Shown in pieces: positions 16,613 to 24,975 of a DNA stretch of 64,000 nt. Position numbers and translations under genes: made by a program. This DNA is from Phenylobacterium sp. (GTDB lineage Bacteria; Pseudomonadota; Alphaproteobacteria; Caulobacterales; Caulobacteraceae): the NCBI RefSeq assembly GCF_004297125.1, contig NZ_SCVD01000003.1, forward strand, positions 41,671-105,670, in the 5' to 3' direction. A model generated the notes under the pieces. It was not told the DNA's origin, did not search any database, and was given only the letters and a program-made list of their open reading frames with translations. The number at the start of each line of letters is the position of its first letter. The stretch's first letter is position 1.

Positions 16613-17389
16613 ATGGACGAATTCACGGGCGGTCGCACGCTCGTCTACAGAAGCGACAACATCGTCGAGCGACGCAAACGCATCCTGCGCGTCGCCCGCA
16701 AGATGATCGTCGAGAGCGGGCTTTCAGGCTTCAGCGTGCGCGAGCTCGCGCAGCGGGCCGGCATCGCCCAGAAGACCCTCTACAACGCGTTCGGCAGCAA
16801 GGAGAACGTGATCGCCCTGGCCATCCGCCAGTACATGGACGACTTCAACGCGCGGATGACCACCAGCTTTGAGACCGGGACCCTGGAGGAGCGGCTCGAA
16901 AGGCTCATCAAGGTGCATTCCCGGAACGTGCAGATCCGTCCGTACACCACGGCGATCATGGGCGTGTACAACTCCTTCACCGCCGATCCCGCGATCCGCC
17001 AGGTGATCCGTCACGTCTCCGAGGAGGGATTGCGTCCGTTCGCCAACTGGCTGGTCACGACGCGGCAGCTCGCGCCGGGGGTCACCCTGGAGGGGTTCAT
17101 CAAGCTGCAGACCACCAACGTCTACGCCACCCTCACCGACTGGTGCCTCGGCGAGATCCCCGACGCGAAGCTGGTGGACCACATCACCGAGAACTTCCTC
17201 TGCGGCGTGGTCTCCTCGGCCAAGGGCAAGATACAGGCCGAGGCGCAGCGATGGCTGGAGGATCTCCGCAATCAGCGGCCCAGCTGGACGGCGCTGCGCC
17301 GGCTTGCCGAGGTGCCCACGATCGACAGCCTTGAACTTCACACCGAGAAGCCGCCTTCCGCGCGATCGCGCAAGAAGCGGGCGACCTAG
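16613..17389 (+). CDS. TetR-family transcriptional regulator (TetR2)
   Basis: A 258-residue regulator. The N-terminal helix-turn-helix contains FSVRELAQRAGIAQKTLYNAFGSKE; the rest is a helical effector domain with a basic tail ending RSRKKRAT. The ATG at 16613 is preferred; a GTG at 16595 is an alternative. An operator copy lies directly upstream, the classic sign of an autoregulated TetR repressor, so this is the first candidate for the protein that binds all nine sites, with an acyl-CoA or pathway intermediate as likely ligand. Its stop codon overlaps that of the convergent crotonase gene. Confidence 0.92.
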   Translation: MDEFTGGRTLVYRSDNIVERRKRILRVARKMIVESGLSGFSVRELAQRAGIAQKTLYNAFGSKENVIALAIRQYMDDFNARMTTSFETGTLEERLERLIKVHSRNVQIRPYTTAIMGVYNSFTADPAIRQVIRHVSEEGLRPFANWLVTTRQLAPGVTLEGFIKLQTTNVYATLTDWCLGEIPDAKLVDHITENFLCGVVSSAKGKIQAEAQRWLEDLRNQRPSWTALRRLAEVPTIDSLELHTEKPPSARSRKKRAT

Positions 17390-18258
17390 CCGCCGTTCGT
17401 CTTCTTGATGTCCTGCGGTGACTGCACGGCGACCGGCGAGCCGTGGACGATGCGATTGTGGGTGTGCGCCAGGTGGTGCATCGCGAACACGCCTTCCATG
17501 GCGTTCCGTTTGCCCTGCAGGTCGTCGACGAAGTTGAAGGCCTGCTTGGTCAGGGCCAAGGCGAAGCGGGGTCGTTGGGCCAGCCTCTGCCCGATGCGCA
17601 GCGCCTCTTCGACCAGCGCCTCGGGGCCGACGACGCGGTTGACCATTCCGACCTCATAGGCGCGGGCGGCCGTCATCTTCTCGCCCAGCATCAGGAACTC
17701 GCGAGCGATGCGCGAGGGCATCTCGAAGGCGTGCGCAAAATACTCCACGCCGGGCACCCCCATCGCCAGGACCGGGTCGCTGAAATAGGCGTCCTCCGAC
17801 GCGACGATGATGTCGCAGACCCACGCCAGCATGAGGCCGCCCGCGATGCAGGCGCCCTGAACCGCGGCGATGGTGGGCTTGGGCAGGTCGCGCCAGCGTC
17901 GGCAAAGGCCAAGGTAGACTTCCTGCTCGGCCGCATACTGGCCTTCGGCGCCGGCGCGGCGGCGCGGCTCGTACCAGGGGGTCTTCTTGTCGACCTCACG
18001 GACCCAGTCGTGCCCGCCCGGCGTGCCGAGGTCGTGTCCGGACGAGAAGTGCTTGCCCGAGCCCGCGAGCACGATCGCGCCGACCTCGTCGTCCTCGACC
18101 GCTCGGATGAACGCCGCATCCAGCTCGTAGAGCATGTGTGGATTTTGCGCGTTGCCGTAGCGGGGCCGGTTCAGCGTGATCAGGGCGACGCCGTCGCGCA
18201 CCTCGTACAGGACCGGGGCCTCGTCGGTGGACGCCGCCACGGGCTCGGGCATATCCAT
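17386..18258 (-). CDS. Enoyl-CoA hydratase/isomerase (crotonase family)
   Basis: A 290-residue crotonase-fold protein. The oxyanion-hole segments are GKHFSSGHDLGTPG and QGACIAGGLML. An inserted loop around residues 80-115, rich in charged residues (DKKTPWYEPRRRAG), makes it longer than a housekeeping hydratase; such loops occur in crotonases for bulky CoA esters. GAGGAGACGAGGG precedes the ATG. It is 11 bases downstream of the Rieske gene and almost certainly cotranscribed with it. Hydratase, isomerase and ring-opening hydrolase activity are all possible. Confidence 0.88.
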   Translation of the reverse strand: MDMPEPVAASTDEAPVLYEVRDGVALITLNRPRYGNAQNPHMLYELDAAFIRAVEDDEVGAIVLAGSGKHFSSGHDLGTPGGHDWVREVDKKTPWYEPRRRAGAEGQYAAEQEVYLGLCRRWRDLPKPTIAAVQGACIAGGLMLAWVCDIIVASEDAYFSDPVLAMGVPGVEYFAHAFEMPSRIAREFLMLGEKMTAARAYEVGMVNRVVGPEALVEEALRIGQRLAQRPRFALALTKQAFNFVDDLQGKRNAMEGVFAMHHLAHTHNRIVHGSPVAVQSPQDIKKTNGG

Positions 18259-18269
18259 CCCTCGTCTCC

Positions 18270-19685
18270 TCAGCCCGCGCCCGCGGCTGTCGACGCCGCC
18301 TCGCCCTCGGCGATGTAGCGGTCGATCATGTGATGCAGGTGGCGGATCCGCATCTCGCTGTAGCGCCCGAAATGGACTTCGCCAGTGCCCGTGGCGCGCA
18401 GCCCCTCGTGCACATGCGGCAGGTTGCTGAAGTCCTGGTCGAAGACCGCCGCCAGGCCTTCGAGGCCGGGCAGGCCGATCGACGACACGGTCTCGTCGAA
18501 ATCCAGCTCGATCGCCGCGGCCGCCTTGGGACGCGGCTGATCCTTTGGCCAGCGCCCGTGCATCATGATGTCCATGATGCTGGTCTCCGGATCCAGGCCG
18601 TTCGGCCGCCAGCGGTAGGTCAGCTTCGTCCCGTGCCCCGCCCAGAAGCTGAGATTGGGGAACAGGTTGTAGAGAAGCGCGTCGAGCATCTCCGCATCGG
18701 CCGCGTCATCGTAGTCATAGCCCAGCGTTTCCGTCAGGCCGCGGCGGGTGAGGTCGGCCATGTAGCGCCGCGCGGTGTCGCCTTCCGACAGCTGGTGCTC
18801 CTTGTCGGCGTCCGCGATGGGGTTGCGGCGGCGACCGAGCATGAAGTCGACCACCTCCTGCTCGGACGCGGGCGGCAGGAAGGGACTGGAGACGCCGCTC
18901 GCCGAGAAGTGGCGGGACACGTAGTCGTTCGGAAGGTCGTACTGGCTGTTCGCATCGCCCAGGCTGCCCAGGATCTGCGGGTGGGTGGTGAAGCTGTGGT
19001 GGCTCTCCATGAAGGCTTCGGTGAGCACCTTCCAGTTGCAGCGCACCTTCTTCTGGATCCAGAGGGTGCGGGTGCGACTTTCCCAGTCGAACCTCTCGAA
19101 GTCCGCCGCGAGCGGGCCGATGAACTCGGCGAGCGGCTTGGCGTTGGCGTCGAAGTTCACGAAGATGAAGCCACCCCAGCGGTCGACCTTCGCCTCGGGG
19201 AGGCGCATGTCGCGGTCCTTCCACTGCGGGAAGTCCCAGGCGATCGGGTTCTCCTTGAACCGGCCATCGGCGTGCCAGGTGAACCCGTGATACGGGCACT
19301 TGAACTCGTCCTTGCAACCGTTGTGGGTGACCAGCTTCCGCCCGCGGTGGAGGCAGGAGTTGTACAGGGCCTTCACCTCGGTGGGCGAGGTTCGCACCAC
19401 GATCAGCGACTTGCCGAGCACCTCATAGAGGTGATGGTCGCCCACGGCGGGAATGTCCTCTTCGCGGCAGGCCATGTGCCATATGCGGCTCCACATGAAG
19501 CGTGCTTCCTTCTCGAAGAAGGCGCGGTCGAAATAGCGTGACGCCGCGACGGGCTGCACGCCCACGTCCGGCACGCGACCCTCGCGCAGGTAGCTCGGCA
19601 CGGGCCGGCTGTCCCGGTTCAGGATGTCCTCATAGCTGTCGCCGGGATGACGGTCGGCGCGTTCCACGGAACCTGATCCGTCCAT
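18270..19685 (-). CDS. Rieske non-haem iron oxygenase, alpha subunit (1)
   Basis: A 471-residue ring-hydroxylating oxygenase large subunit. The Rieske [2Fe-2S] ligands are Cys111-His113 and Cys130-His133 (CLH and CPYH). The mononuclear iron region is EAFMESHHSFTTH, with His229 or His230 and His235 as ligand candidates. The start at 19685 has GGGAGGACTC upstream. The protein is longer than typical single-component monooxygenase alphas because of an insertion around residues 255-330. It leads a unit with a crotonase behind operator site 7. No beta subunit, ferredoxin or reductase gene is adjacent. Confidence 0.92.
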   Translation of the reverse strand: MDGSGSVERADRHPGDSYEDILNRDSRPVPSYLREGRVPDVGVQPVAASRYFDRAFFEKEARFMWSRIWHMACREEDIPAVGDHHLYEVLGKSLIVVRTSPTEVKALYNSCLHRGRKLVTHNGCKDEFKCPYHGFTWHADGRFKENPIAWDFPQWKDRDMRLPEAKVDRWGGFIFVNFDANAKPLAEFIGPLAADFERFDWESRTRTLWIQKKVRCNWKVLTEAFMESHHSFTTHPQILGSLGDANSQYDLPNDYVSRHFSASGVSSPFLPPASEQEVVDFMLGRRRNPIADADKEHQLSEGDTARRYMADLTRRGLTETLGYDYDDAADAEMLDALLYNLFPNLSFWAGHGTKLTYRWRPNGLDPETSIMDIMMHGRWPKDQPRPKAAAAIELDFDETVSSIGLPGLEGLAAVFDQDFSNLPHVHEGLRATGTGEVHFGRYSEMRIRHLHHMIDRYIAEGEAASTAAGAG

Positions 19686-19776
19686 CGGTGAGTCCTCCCT
19701 GGTCGTTGTCTCAGCCCGCGGCACCTCACGGGCCGTCGCCGGGAACGTAACGCCGGCAGGGTCTGGGCTGTCAACG

Positions 19777-19800
19777 TAAATTGCTGCGCGTGTTACTTTT
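19777..19800. promoter_or_regulatory. Island operator site 7 (24-bp dyad)
   Basis: Minus-strand copy of the island dyad (left half AAAAGTAACA, right half AGCAATTTA) about 90 bases upstream of the first Rieske gene, in the gap after the GST gene. Confidence 0.7.
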
Positions 19801-19845
19801 TGACGAGACTCGATTCCAGCCCGCGCGCGCCGCCCGCCGACAGGC

Positions 19846-20490
19846 TCAGCGGCCCGCGCGCAGCGCCGCCAAGTCTTCCGCCATGGCCGCCAGCAACGGC
19901 CCGAAGACGGGGTGGGTTTGCAGGCCGGCGTCGTACGAGGCCAGCTTCGGAAAGCTGCCGATCGGCGATGGCCGCGCGAACATCCGGTGCAGCTCCTTGA
20001 CCCAGAACAGGAACGGGGCGAGGGCGCAGTCGGCCAGGGTCGGCGCGTCGCCCCAGGCGAACCCCTGGCCGCCCAGCACGGCCTCCACGTGGCCGAGCCC
20101 GCGCTCGATGTCCACGAACAGCGCTTCCGCCGCCGGATCCGCGGGCGCGGCCAGGTGGCGGAAGAGCCCGAACAGCGGCCCCATCACATAGAGTTCCGCG
20201 ACCCGACCGATCAGTCTCGTCCTGGCGCGGTCCCAAGGCGCCGCGGGGAGCAGCGCCGGCTCGGGGAACATCTGCTCCAGGTATTCTACGATCACTTCGG
20301 ATTCGGGGAGGGTCCGCCCGTCGTCGAGCACCAGGGTCGGCAGGCGACCCATCGGATTGACGGCGAGGTAGGCGGGCGACTTGAGGCCCTCGGCCGGCGG
20401 CGGGAGGATCTCGAGCGGGATGCCCTTCAGGATGGCGGCGGCCTCAACCCGGGCCCCGAACGGCGATCGGGCGACAGCGTACAACTTCAT
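19846..20490 (-). CDS. Glutathione S-transferase family protein
   Basis: A 214-residue two-domain GST. The thioredoxin-like N-terminal domain begins KLYAVARSPFGARVEAA and has the cis-proline segment GRLPTLVLDDG followed by the glutathione-binding PESEVIVEYLE. The C-terminal helical domain contains the conserved DAPTLADCALAPFLFW. A Ser near position 9 could be the thiol-activating residue. It is divergent from the second Rieske operon behind operator site 8. Roles could be detoxification, isomerisation or thiol-dependent cleavage of an island intermediate. Confidence 0.9.
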   Translation of the reverse strand: MKLYAVARSPFGARVEAAAILKGIPLEILPPPAEGLKSPAYLAVNPMGRLPTLVLDDGRTLPESEVIVEYLEQMFPEPALLPAAPWDRARTRLIGRVAELYVMGPLFGLFRHLAAPADPAAEALFVDIERGLGHVEAVLGGQGFAWGDAPTLADCALAPFLFWVKELHRMFARPSPIGSFPKLASYDAGLQTHPVFGPLLAAMAEDLAALRAGR

Positions 20491-20552
20491 GGCGACATCC
20501 CGGTCCGGCGGAGGCGCCGCCGCGCGTCACCGATCGCGCTGCGTCGCAGATT

Positions 20553-20576
20553 AATAATAGCATGACACGCAATTTT
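20553..20576. promoter_or_regulatory. Island operator site 8 (24-bp dyad)
   Basis: Copy of the island dyad between the GST gene and the divergent second Rieske operon. Left half AATAATAGCA, right half CGCAATTTT. It lies about 80 bases before the Rieske start. Confidence 0.75.
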
Positions 20577-20654
20577 CGTAAGATTAAGCTCGATCTTCGG
20601 AGCGGCGACGGCAGGCCGCAGGCGGCGCGCCGCTGCGTGAACTTGGAGGACCGC

Positions 20655-21896
20655 ATGGGCAAGATGGATGACCTGATCTTCCAGGAACTGCGGTCCGAAC
20701 GCGCGCGCAAGGCCGTTCCCGACGGGTTTCCGGCCTTGGCCGAGATTCCGGGTGGGCGCTACACGCGCCGGGATTTCTTCGACCTGGAGATGGCGCGCGT
20801 CTTCCGCCGGTCCTGGGTGCTGGCCGGGCACATCTCGGAGCTGCCGAAGAGCGGAAGCTACAAGGTGTTCGCCAAGCTGCCGAGCGCCCCCATCCTCATC
20901 GTGCGCGGCCGGGACGGCCAGGTGCGGGCCTTCTACAACACCTGCCGGCATCGCGGCGCGCCGGTGGTCAAGGACCATGCGGGCCGATGCAACGTGCTGC
21001 GGTGCCAGTACCACTCCTGGGCGTACGACTTCGACGGCCGACTGGTGCAGGTTCCGGACGAGCACGAGTTTCCGAACCTGGACCGGGCGGCGCGAGGCCT
21101 CATTCCGGTGCGCTGCGAACTTCTGCACGGGCTCATCTTCGTGAACCAGGACGAGGCCGCGCCGGATCTTCTCGAGGCGGTCGGCCCCCTGGCCGAGGAG
21201 TGGGGCGACCTCGGCCTGGCCGACGGACAGGTCGACTACCGCTTCTCCCGCCGGGTCAGCTGCAACTGGAAGTGCGGCCTCGACGCGTTCCAGGAGGTCT
21301 ACCACATCAACACCCTGCATCCCCAGACGGTCGGGGCGACGCTCGTCCACTCCGTCGCGGCCATGAGCCTCCTGCCGCGGGGACATTCCCGGATGTGCGT
21401 CCAACTGAAGACCGTGGATATCGACGAGGTCCCGGACGGCGGGTGGCCGGATGGGGAGATCTACCGGCGCTCCAGCGTCGCCCACACGCTCTGGCCGAAC
21501 ATGGTGGTCCCCTGGGGCGCCGGATCGGGCCGCTTCATCCTGTTCTGGCCGATCGGGCCCGGCGAGTGCGAGATTGAAGTCATGGGCGTGGGGCCGGCCT
21601 GGGGCGAGGGCGGGCTTCCGGCCGACCGCGACCTGGCCAACACCCGCTTCGATGGCGTGCTGATGGAGGACATCGAGAACCTCGCCGCGATCCAGGCCTC
21701 CCTGGAGTCCGGCGCCTTCACCGGCATGATGCTCGGATACCAGGAGCGCCGTCTCTACTGGGCGCACGAAGAGATCGACCGGGCGATCGGGGTCGACGCG
21801 GTGCCGTCGGAGCTGCGCGTGCCGCCGGTGCTCGGACGGTTCGTCGAAGCCCCCGCATCGCGCCGCCCGCACGCCGCCACGCGGGGGGCCGCATGA
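20655..21896 (+). CDS. Rieske non-haem iron oxygenase, alpha subunit (2)
   Basis: A 413-residue Rieske oxygenase large subunit. The [2Fe-2S] ligands are Cys97-His99 and Cys117-His120 (CRH and CQYH). The iron site is in GLDAFQEVYHINTLH, with His217 and His222 and an Asp or Glu upstream. TTGGAGGACC precedes the ATG at 20655; the frame extends to 20562 through the operator. The stop overlaps the start of the following SDR by four bases, so oxygenase and dehydrogenase are translationally coupled, an arrangement typical of hydroxylation followed by alcohol oxidation. No reductase component is encoded nearby. Confidence 0.93.
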   Translation: MGKMDDLIFQELRSERARKAVPDGFPALAEIPGGRYTRRDFFDLEMARVFRRSWVLAGHISELPKSGSYKVFAKLPSAPILIVRGRDGQVRAFYNTCRHRGAPVVKDHAGRCNVLRCQYHSWAYDFDGRLVQVPDEHEFPNLDRAARGLIPVRCELLHGLIFVNQDEAAPDLLEAVGPLAEEWGDLGLADGQVDYRFSRRVSCNWKCGLDAFQEVYHINTLHPQTVGATLVHSVAAMSLLPRGHSRMCVQLKTVDIDEVPDGGWPDGEIYRRSSVAHTLWPNMVVPWGAGSGRFILFWPIGPGECEIEVMGVGPAWGEGGLPADRDLANTRFDGVLMEDIENLAAIQASLESGAFTGMMLGYQERRLYWAHEEIDRAIGVDAVPSELRVPPVLGRFVEAPASRRPHAATRGAA

Positions 21897-22642
21897 ACCG
21901 CCTGGAAGGCCGGACGGCGCTGGTGACCGGCGCCAGCGAAGGCATCGGCCTTGCGATCACCGAGCGGCTGCTCGCCGAGGGGGCTCGGGTGGCGATGGTC
22001 GCGCGACGCGCCGACGTGCTGGAGGCCGCGGCCGCACGGCTGGGGCCCATGGCTGTTCCCATCGTCTGCGACGTCACCCGCACCGAGGACCTCGCGCGCA
22101 TGTTCGACGCGGCGGCGGAGCATCTGGGGGGCCTGGATGCGCTGGTGATGAACGCGGGCATGGCCGGGGGAGGGGCGCTCGCCGACGTCACCGAGGAGGC
22201 CTTCGACCAGCTGATGGATCTCAACCTGCGCAGCGTCTTCTTCACCGCGCAGCGGGCGTTGCCCCTGCTTCGCCCGTCGGCGTCGATTGTCATGATCGGG
22301 TCCATCGCCGCCAAGATCGTGGTGCCCGGCGGCTCGGCCTATGCGGCCAGCAAGGCCGCGCTCATTCAGTTCGCCCGCTGCTGGGCCGAGGAACTGGCGC
22401 CGCGCGGCATTCGGGTGAATGTCCTGGCGCCGGGATATACCGAGACGCCCCTGTTCGACCGGATCACCGCCACGCCGGAAGGCGCCGCGCGATTCGATCA
22501 GATGGTGTCCCAGCGCACCAGCCTGAAGCGGCTCGGCAAGCCCGAGGAGGTCGCGGCCGCGGCGGCGTTCCTGTGTTCCTCGGACGCCTCCTACATGACC
22601 GGCGGCGCCATCTATGTCGGCGGCGGCGGCGAGAACTGGTGA
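21893..22642 (+). CDS. Short-chain dehydrogenase/reductase (SDR)
   Basis: A 249-residue classical SDR: TGASEGIG cofactor loop at 12-19, Ser137, and Tyr150-Lys154 (YAASK). Its start codon lies inside the stop of the second Rieske gene, so it probably oxidises the product of that oxygenase. It is a near twin of the SDR at 344-1093: identical length, aligned catalytic residues, shared segments such as MDLNxxSVFFTAQ and SYMTGG, and the same Asn-Trp ending. That pattern suggests duplication within the island. Confidence 0.93.
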   Translation: MNRLEGRTALVTGASEGIGLAITERLLAEGARVAMVARRADVLEAAAARLGPMAVPIVCDVTRTEDLARMFDAAAEHLGGLDALVMNAGMAGGGALADVTEEAFDQLMDLNLRSVFFTAQRALPLLRPSASIVMIGSIAAKIVVPGGSAYAASKAALIQFARCWAEELAPRGIRVNVLAPGYTETPLFDRITATPEGAARFDQMVSQRTSLKRLGKPEEVAAAAAFLCSSDASYMTGGAIYVGGGGENW

Positions 22643-22672
22643 TCCCGGGGCAGGACATGAGGCGAGCCTAGG

Positions 22673-23830
22673 ATGAGCGAGGCGTTCGCCAGCATCGGAA
22701 AGACGGGGGAGCAGGAGATGATCGCCGGATCGGTGTCCACGACGCCTTGGGCGCCGGACGCACTCAGCTGCGCTTGGCTCCAGGCGGTTCTCCAGGACGC
22801 GGGAGCCTTGGGGGTGGGGGACGAGGTCCTGACCTTCCAGACGTCGCCGCTTGGCGAGGGGGTTGGCCTGCTCGGAGCCCTTGTGCGGATCGGCGTCGTC
22901 TGTCGGGCGTCGGGCGGGGAAGCGCCCAGGACGCTGGTGGCGAAGTTCTCCACCTCCAATGCCGAGAACCGCGCCGTCGCCATGGCCTTCGGCGTCTACG
23001 CCCGCGAGGTCGGGTTCTATCGCCATGTCGCGCCCCACCTTCCCGGGATCGCGCCACGCTGCTTCGCGGCGGAGTACGACGCCGCGTCCGGGGGGAGCGT
23101 CCTGATCCTCGAGGACCTCGCCGCCTACCGGATGGGCGATCAGGTGGCGGGATGCGCGGCGCGCGAAGTGGAAGATGTCATCGAGCTCCTCATCCCCATG
23201 CATGTGCGGCACTGGGGGCGGGTAGACGATCCGGGCCTGGCTTGGGCGCCGCGGATCGACGGTCCAATGCAGCTCGAAGGATTCGCGCAAGGCTGCGCGG
23301 CAGGGTGGGAGCCGTGCGTGTCTCGCTTCGGCCATGTGATCGGACAGGATATCCTGTCCCGACGGGATCAATTCGTGGCCGCGGTGCCCGAACTCAGCCG
23401 GCGAATGGGGGCGGCCCCCCAGACCCTGGTCCACGGGGATCTTCGCCTCGATAACCTGATGTTCGGGCAAGCCCCGGGCCAGCGGCCGGCGGTCGCCATC
23501 GACTGGATCGTGACGTTCTCGGCCGCCATCCACGACCTGGCCTATTTGCTGACCCAGAACCTTCGGACCGACGAGCGGCGCCGCCATGAACGTCGCCTCG
23601 TCGCCCGCTACCAGCAGCGGCTGCGCGAGCAGGGGATCGCCGACTACAGCGCCGAGCAGGCATGGGAGGACTACCTGGTCGCGGCGCTCTATCTGTTCAG
23701 CTACGGGGTCGTGATCGCCGGGGCGTTGGACCCGGGCAACGCGCGCGCCGCGCTGATGATGGAACAGCTGATGGCGCGCGCTTCGGCGGTGATCATGGAC
23801 CACCAGTTGCTCGATCGCCTTCCCGGATAG
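22673..23830 (+). CDS. APH/ecdysteroid-kinase-like phosphotransferase
   Basis: A 385-residue protein of the kinase-like APH superfamily. The catalytic loop HGDLRLDN (His254 to Asn261) and the metal-binding Asp277 in AIDW are intact, and Lys91 in LVAKF is a candidate for the ATP-binding lysine. It should phosphorylate a small hydroxylated molecule. It follows the SDR by 30 bases in the Rieske operon. Related proteins occur in steroid and terpenoid catabolic clusters and as the N-terminal half of ACAD10-like proteins that act on hydroxyacyl chains. An ATG at 22718 with a strong GGAG is an alternative start. The substrate is unknown. Confidence 0.85.
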   Translation: MSEAFASIGKTGEQEMIAGSVSTTPWAPDALSCAWLQAVLQDAGALGVGDEVLTFQTSPLGEGVGLLGALVRIGVVCRASGGEAPRTLVAKFSTSNAENRAVAMAFGVYAREVGFYRHVAPHLPGIAPRCFAAEYDAASGGSVLILEDLAAYRMGDQVAGCAAREVEDVIELLIPMHVRHWGRVDDPGLAWAPRIDGPMQLEGFAQGCAAGWEPCVSRFGHVIGQDILSRRDQFVAAVPELSRRMGAAPQTLVHGDLRLDNLMFGQAPGQRPAVAIDWIVTFSAAIHDLAYLLTQNLRTDERRRHERRLVARYQQRLREQGIADYSAEQAWEDYLVAALYLFSYGVVIAGALDPGNARAALMMEQLMARASAVIMDHQLLDRLPG

Positions 23831-23832
23831 GC

Positions 23833-24975
23833 TCAGGCCTCGAGGATCGCGACGGCGGAGAGCCCGGGGGCGCCGTACACTTGGCTATAGCCCAGGCGAG
23901 CCTGCTCGACCTGGCGTCCCTCGGCGCGACCGCGGAGTTGCTGCACATTCTCGTAGACCTGCCGCAGGCCGGACGCGCCGATCGGCTCTCCGCAGGCCAG
24001 GCACCCGCCGTCGGTGTTGACCGGCATGCGCCCCCCGATCCGGGTCGCGCCGGCGGCGATCAGCTCTTCCTGCTCGCCATCCTGGCAGAATCCGTTCTCG
24101 GCCATGTGCATGATCTCGGCCCCGCTCTCGGTGTCCTGGATCTGGATCACGTCGATGTCCGTGGGACCGACCCCGGCCATCTCGTAGGCCGCCTTCGACG
24201 CCAGAACGGTCGGCGAGGGCCCGCGCTCGAGTTCGAGCGAGGGCGAGAACACTTCGAAGGATCCGCTGACCCGCGTGCGCACGGCGGCGCCCCGCACCTT
24301 CGGTCCGGCAAGACCCAGCTCCCGCATCTTGCGATCGGAGGCGAGGATCAGCGCGGCCCCGCCCTCCGCGGGCGAGCAGAACATGAACTTGGTGAGCGGG
24401 TCGCTGACCAGATCCGCGCTCATGATCACGTTCAGGCCGACCGGCTCGCGTCGCCAGGCGTGCGGTGTCCGAGCGCCGTTTTCGTAGGCCTTCTCGGCCA
24501 CCCGGCCCAGGGTCTCCGCGGTGATGCCGTGCAGTCCCATGTAGCGCTGGATCTTCATCCCGAAGAACTGGGTCGTCAGCATCAGGCCGGTCTCGCCGTA
24601 CCAGGCCGGCAGGCCCGACTTCTCCGGGTCGGCGTTGAACGCGCCCCGGGGGTGCTTGTCGAAACCGACGACCAGGCCCAGGTCGAATTCGCCGGACTTG
24701 ATCGCCCAATAGCCGGCGAGCAGCGCCGAGCCGCCGGTGGCGCAGCCGTTCGCGACGTTGATGAACTGCACGCCCGTCAGCCCCAGCCGCGGCAGCAGCG
24801 CGTCGGCGTTGCCGGCGGCGGCCGAGCCGCCGAAGGCGAACTCCATCTGCGACCAGTCGAGCCCGGCGTCCGCCAGAGCTTCATTGGTCGCGAACAGCCC
24901 TTGGTCGAGGCCGCTGCGGCCTTCGGTGCGACCGAAGGGGTGGATCCCCGCTCCCACGATATGGACGTCGGTCAT
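23833..24975 (-). CDS. Thiolase-superfamily protein resembling the Ltp2 steroid aldolase
   Basis: A 380-residue SCP2-thiolase-type protein. Cys78 (NGCATGG) occupies the usual nucleophile position, but the GHP histidine motif reads CGEPIGASG with Glu330 instead of His. The last motif, where thiolases have Cys in CIGGG, reads VYGAPG with Tyr367. Loss of the thiolase His and second Cys and gain of Tyr match the repurposed active site described for Ltp2, which works with a DUF35 partner to remove the last carbons of a steroid side chain by retro-aldol cleavage. The next gene, overlapping by four bases, is a DUF35 protein. Aldolase function is inferred from this pairing. Confidence 0.85.
   Translation of the reverse strand: MTDVHIVGAGIHPFGRTEGRSGLDQGLFATNEALADAGLDWSQMEFAFGGSAAAGNADALLPRLGLTGVQFINVANGCATGGSALLAGYWAIKSGEFDLGLVVGFDKHPRGAFNADPEKSGLPAWYGETGLMLTTQFFGMKIQRYMGLHGITAETLGRVAEKAYENGARTPHAWRREPVGLNVIMSADLVSDPLTKFMFCSPAEGGAALILASDRKMRELGLAGPKVRGAAVRTRVSGSFEVFSPSLELERGPSPTVLASKAAYEMAGVGPTDIDVIQIQDTESGAEIMHMAENGFCQDGEQEELIAAGATRIGGRMPVNTDGGCLACGEPIGASGLRQVYENVQQLRGRAEGRQVEQARLGYSQVYGAPGLSAVAILEA

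Noticed and set aside
21755..23803. 682-residue minus-strand frame
   Set aside because: Antisense to the SDR and kinase-like genes, no recognisable domain, no ribosome site.
23833..24975. Ordinary acetyl-CoA acetyltransferase (thiolase)
   Set aside because: The GHP histidine and second catalytic cysteine are replaced by Glu and Tyr, and the partner gene is DUF35, so a simple thiolase call is not supported.
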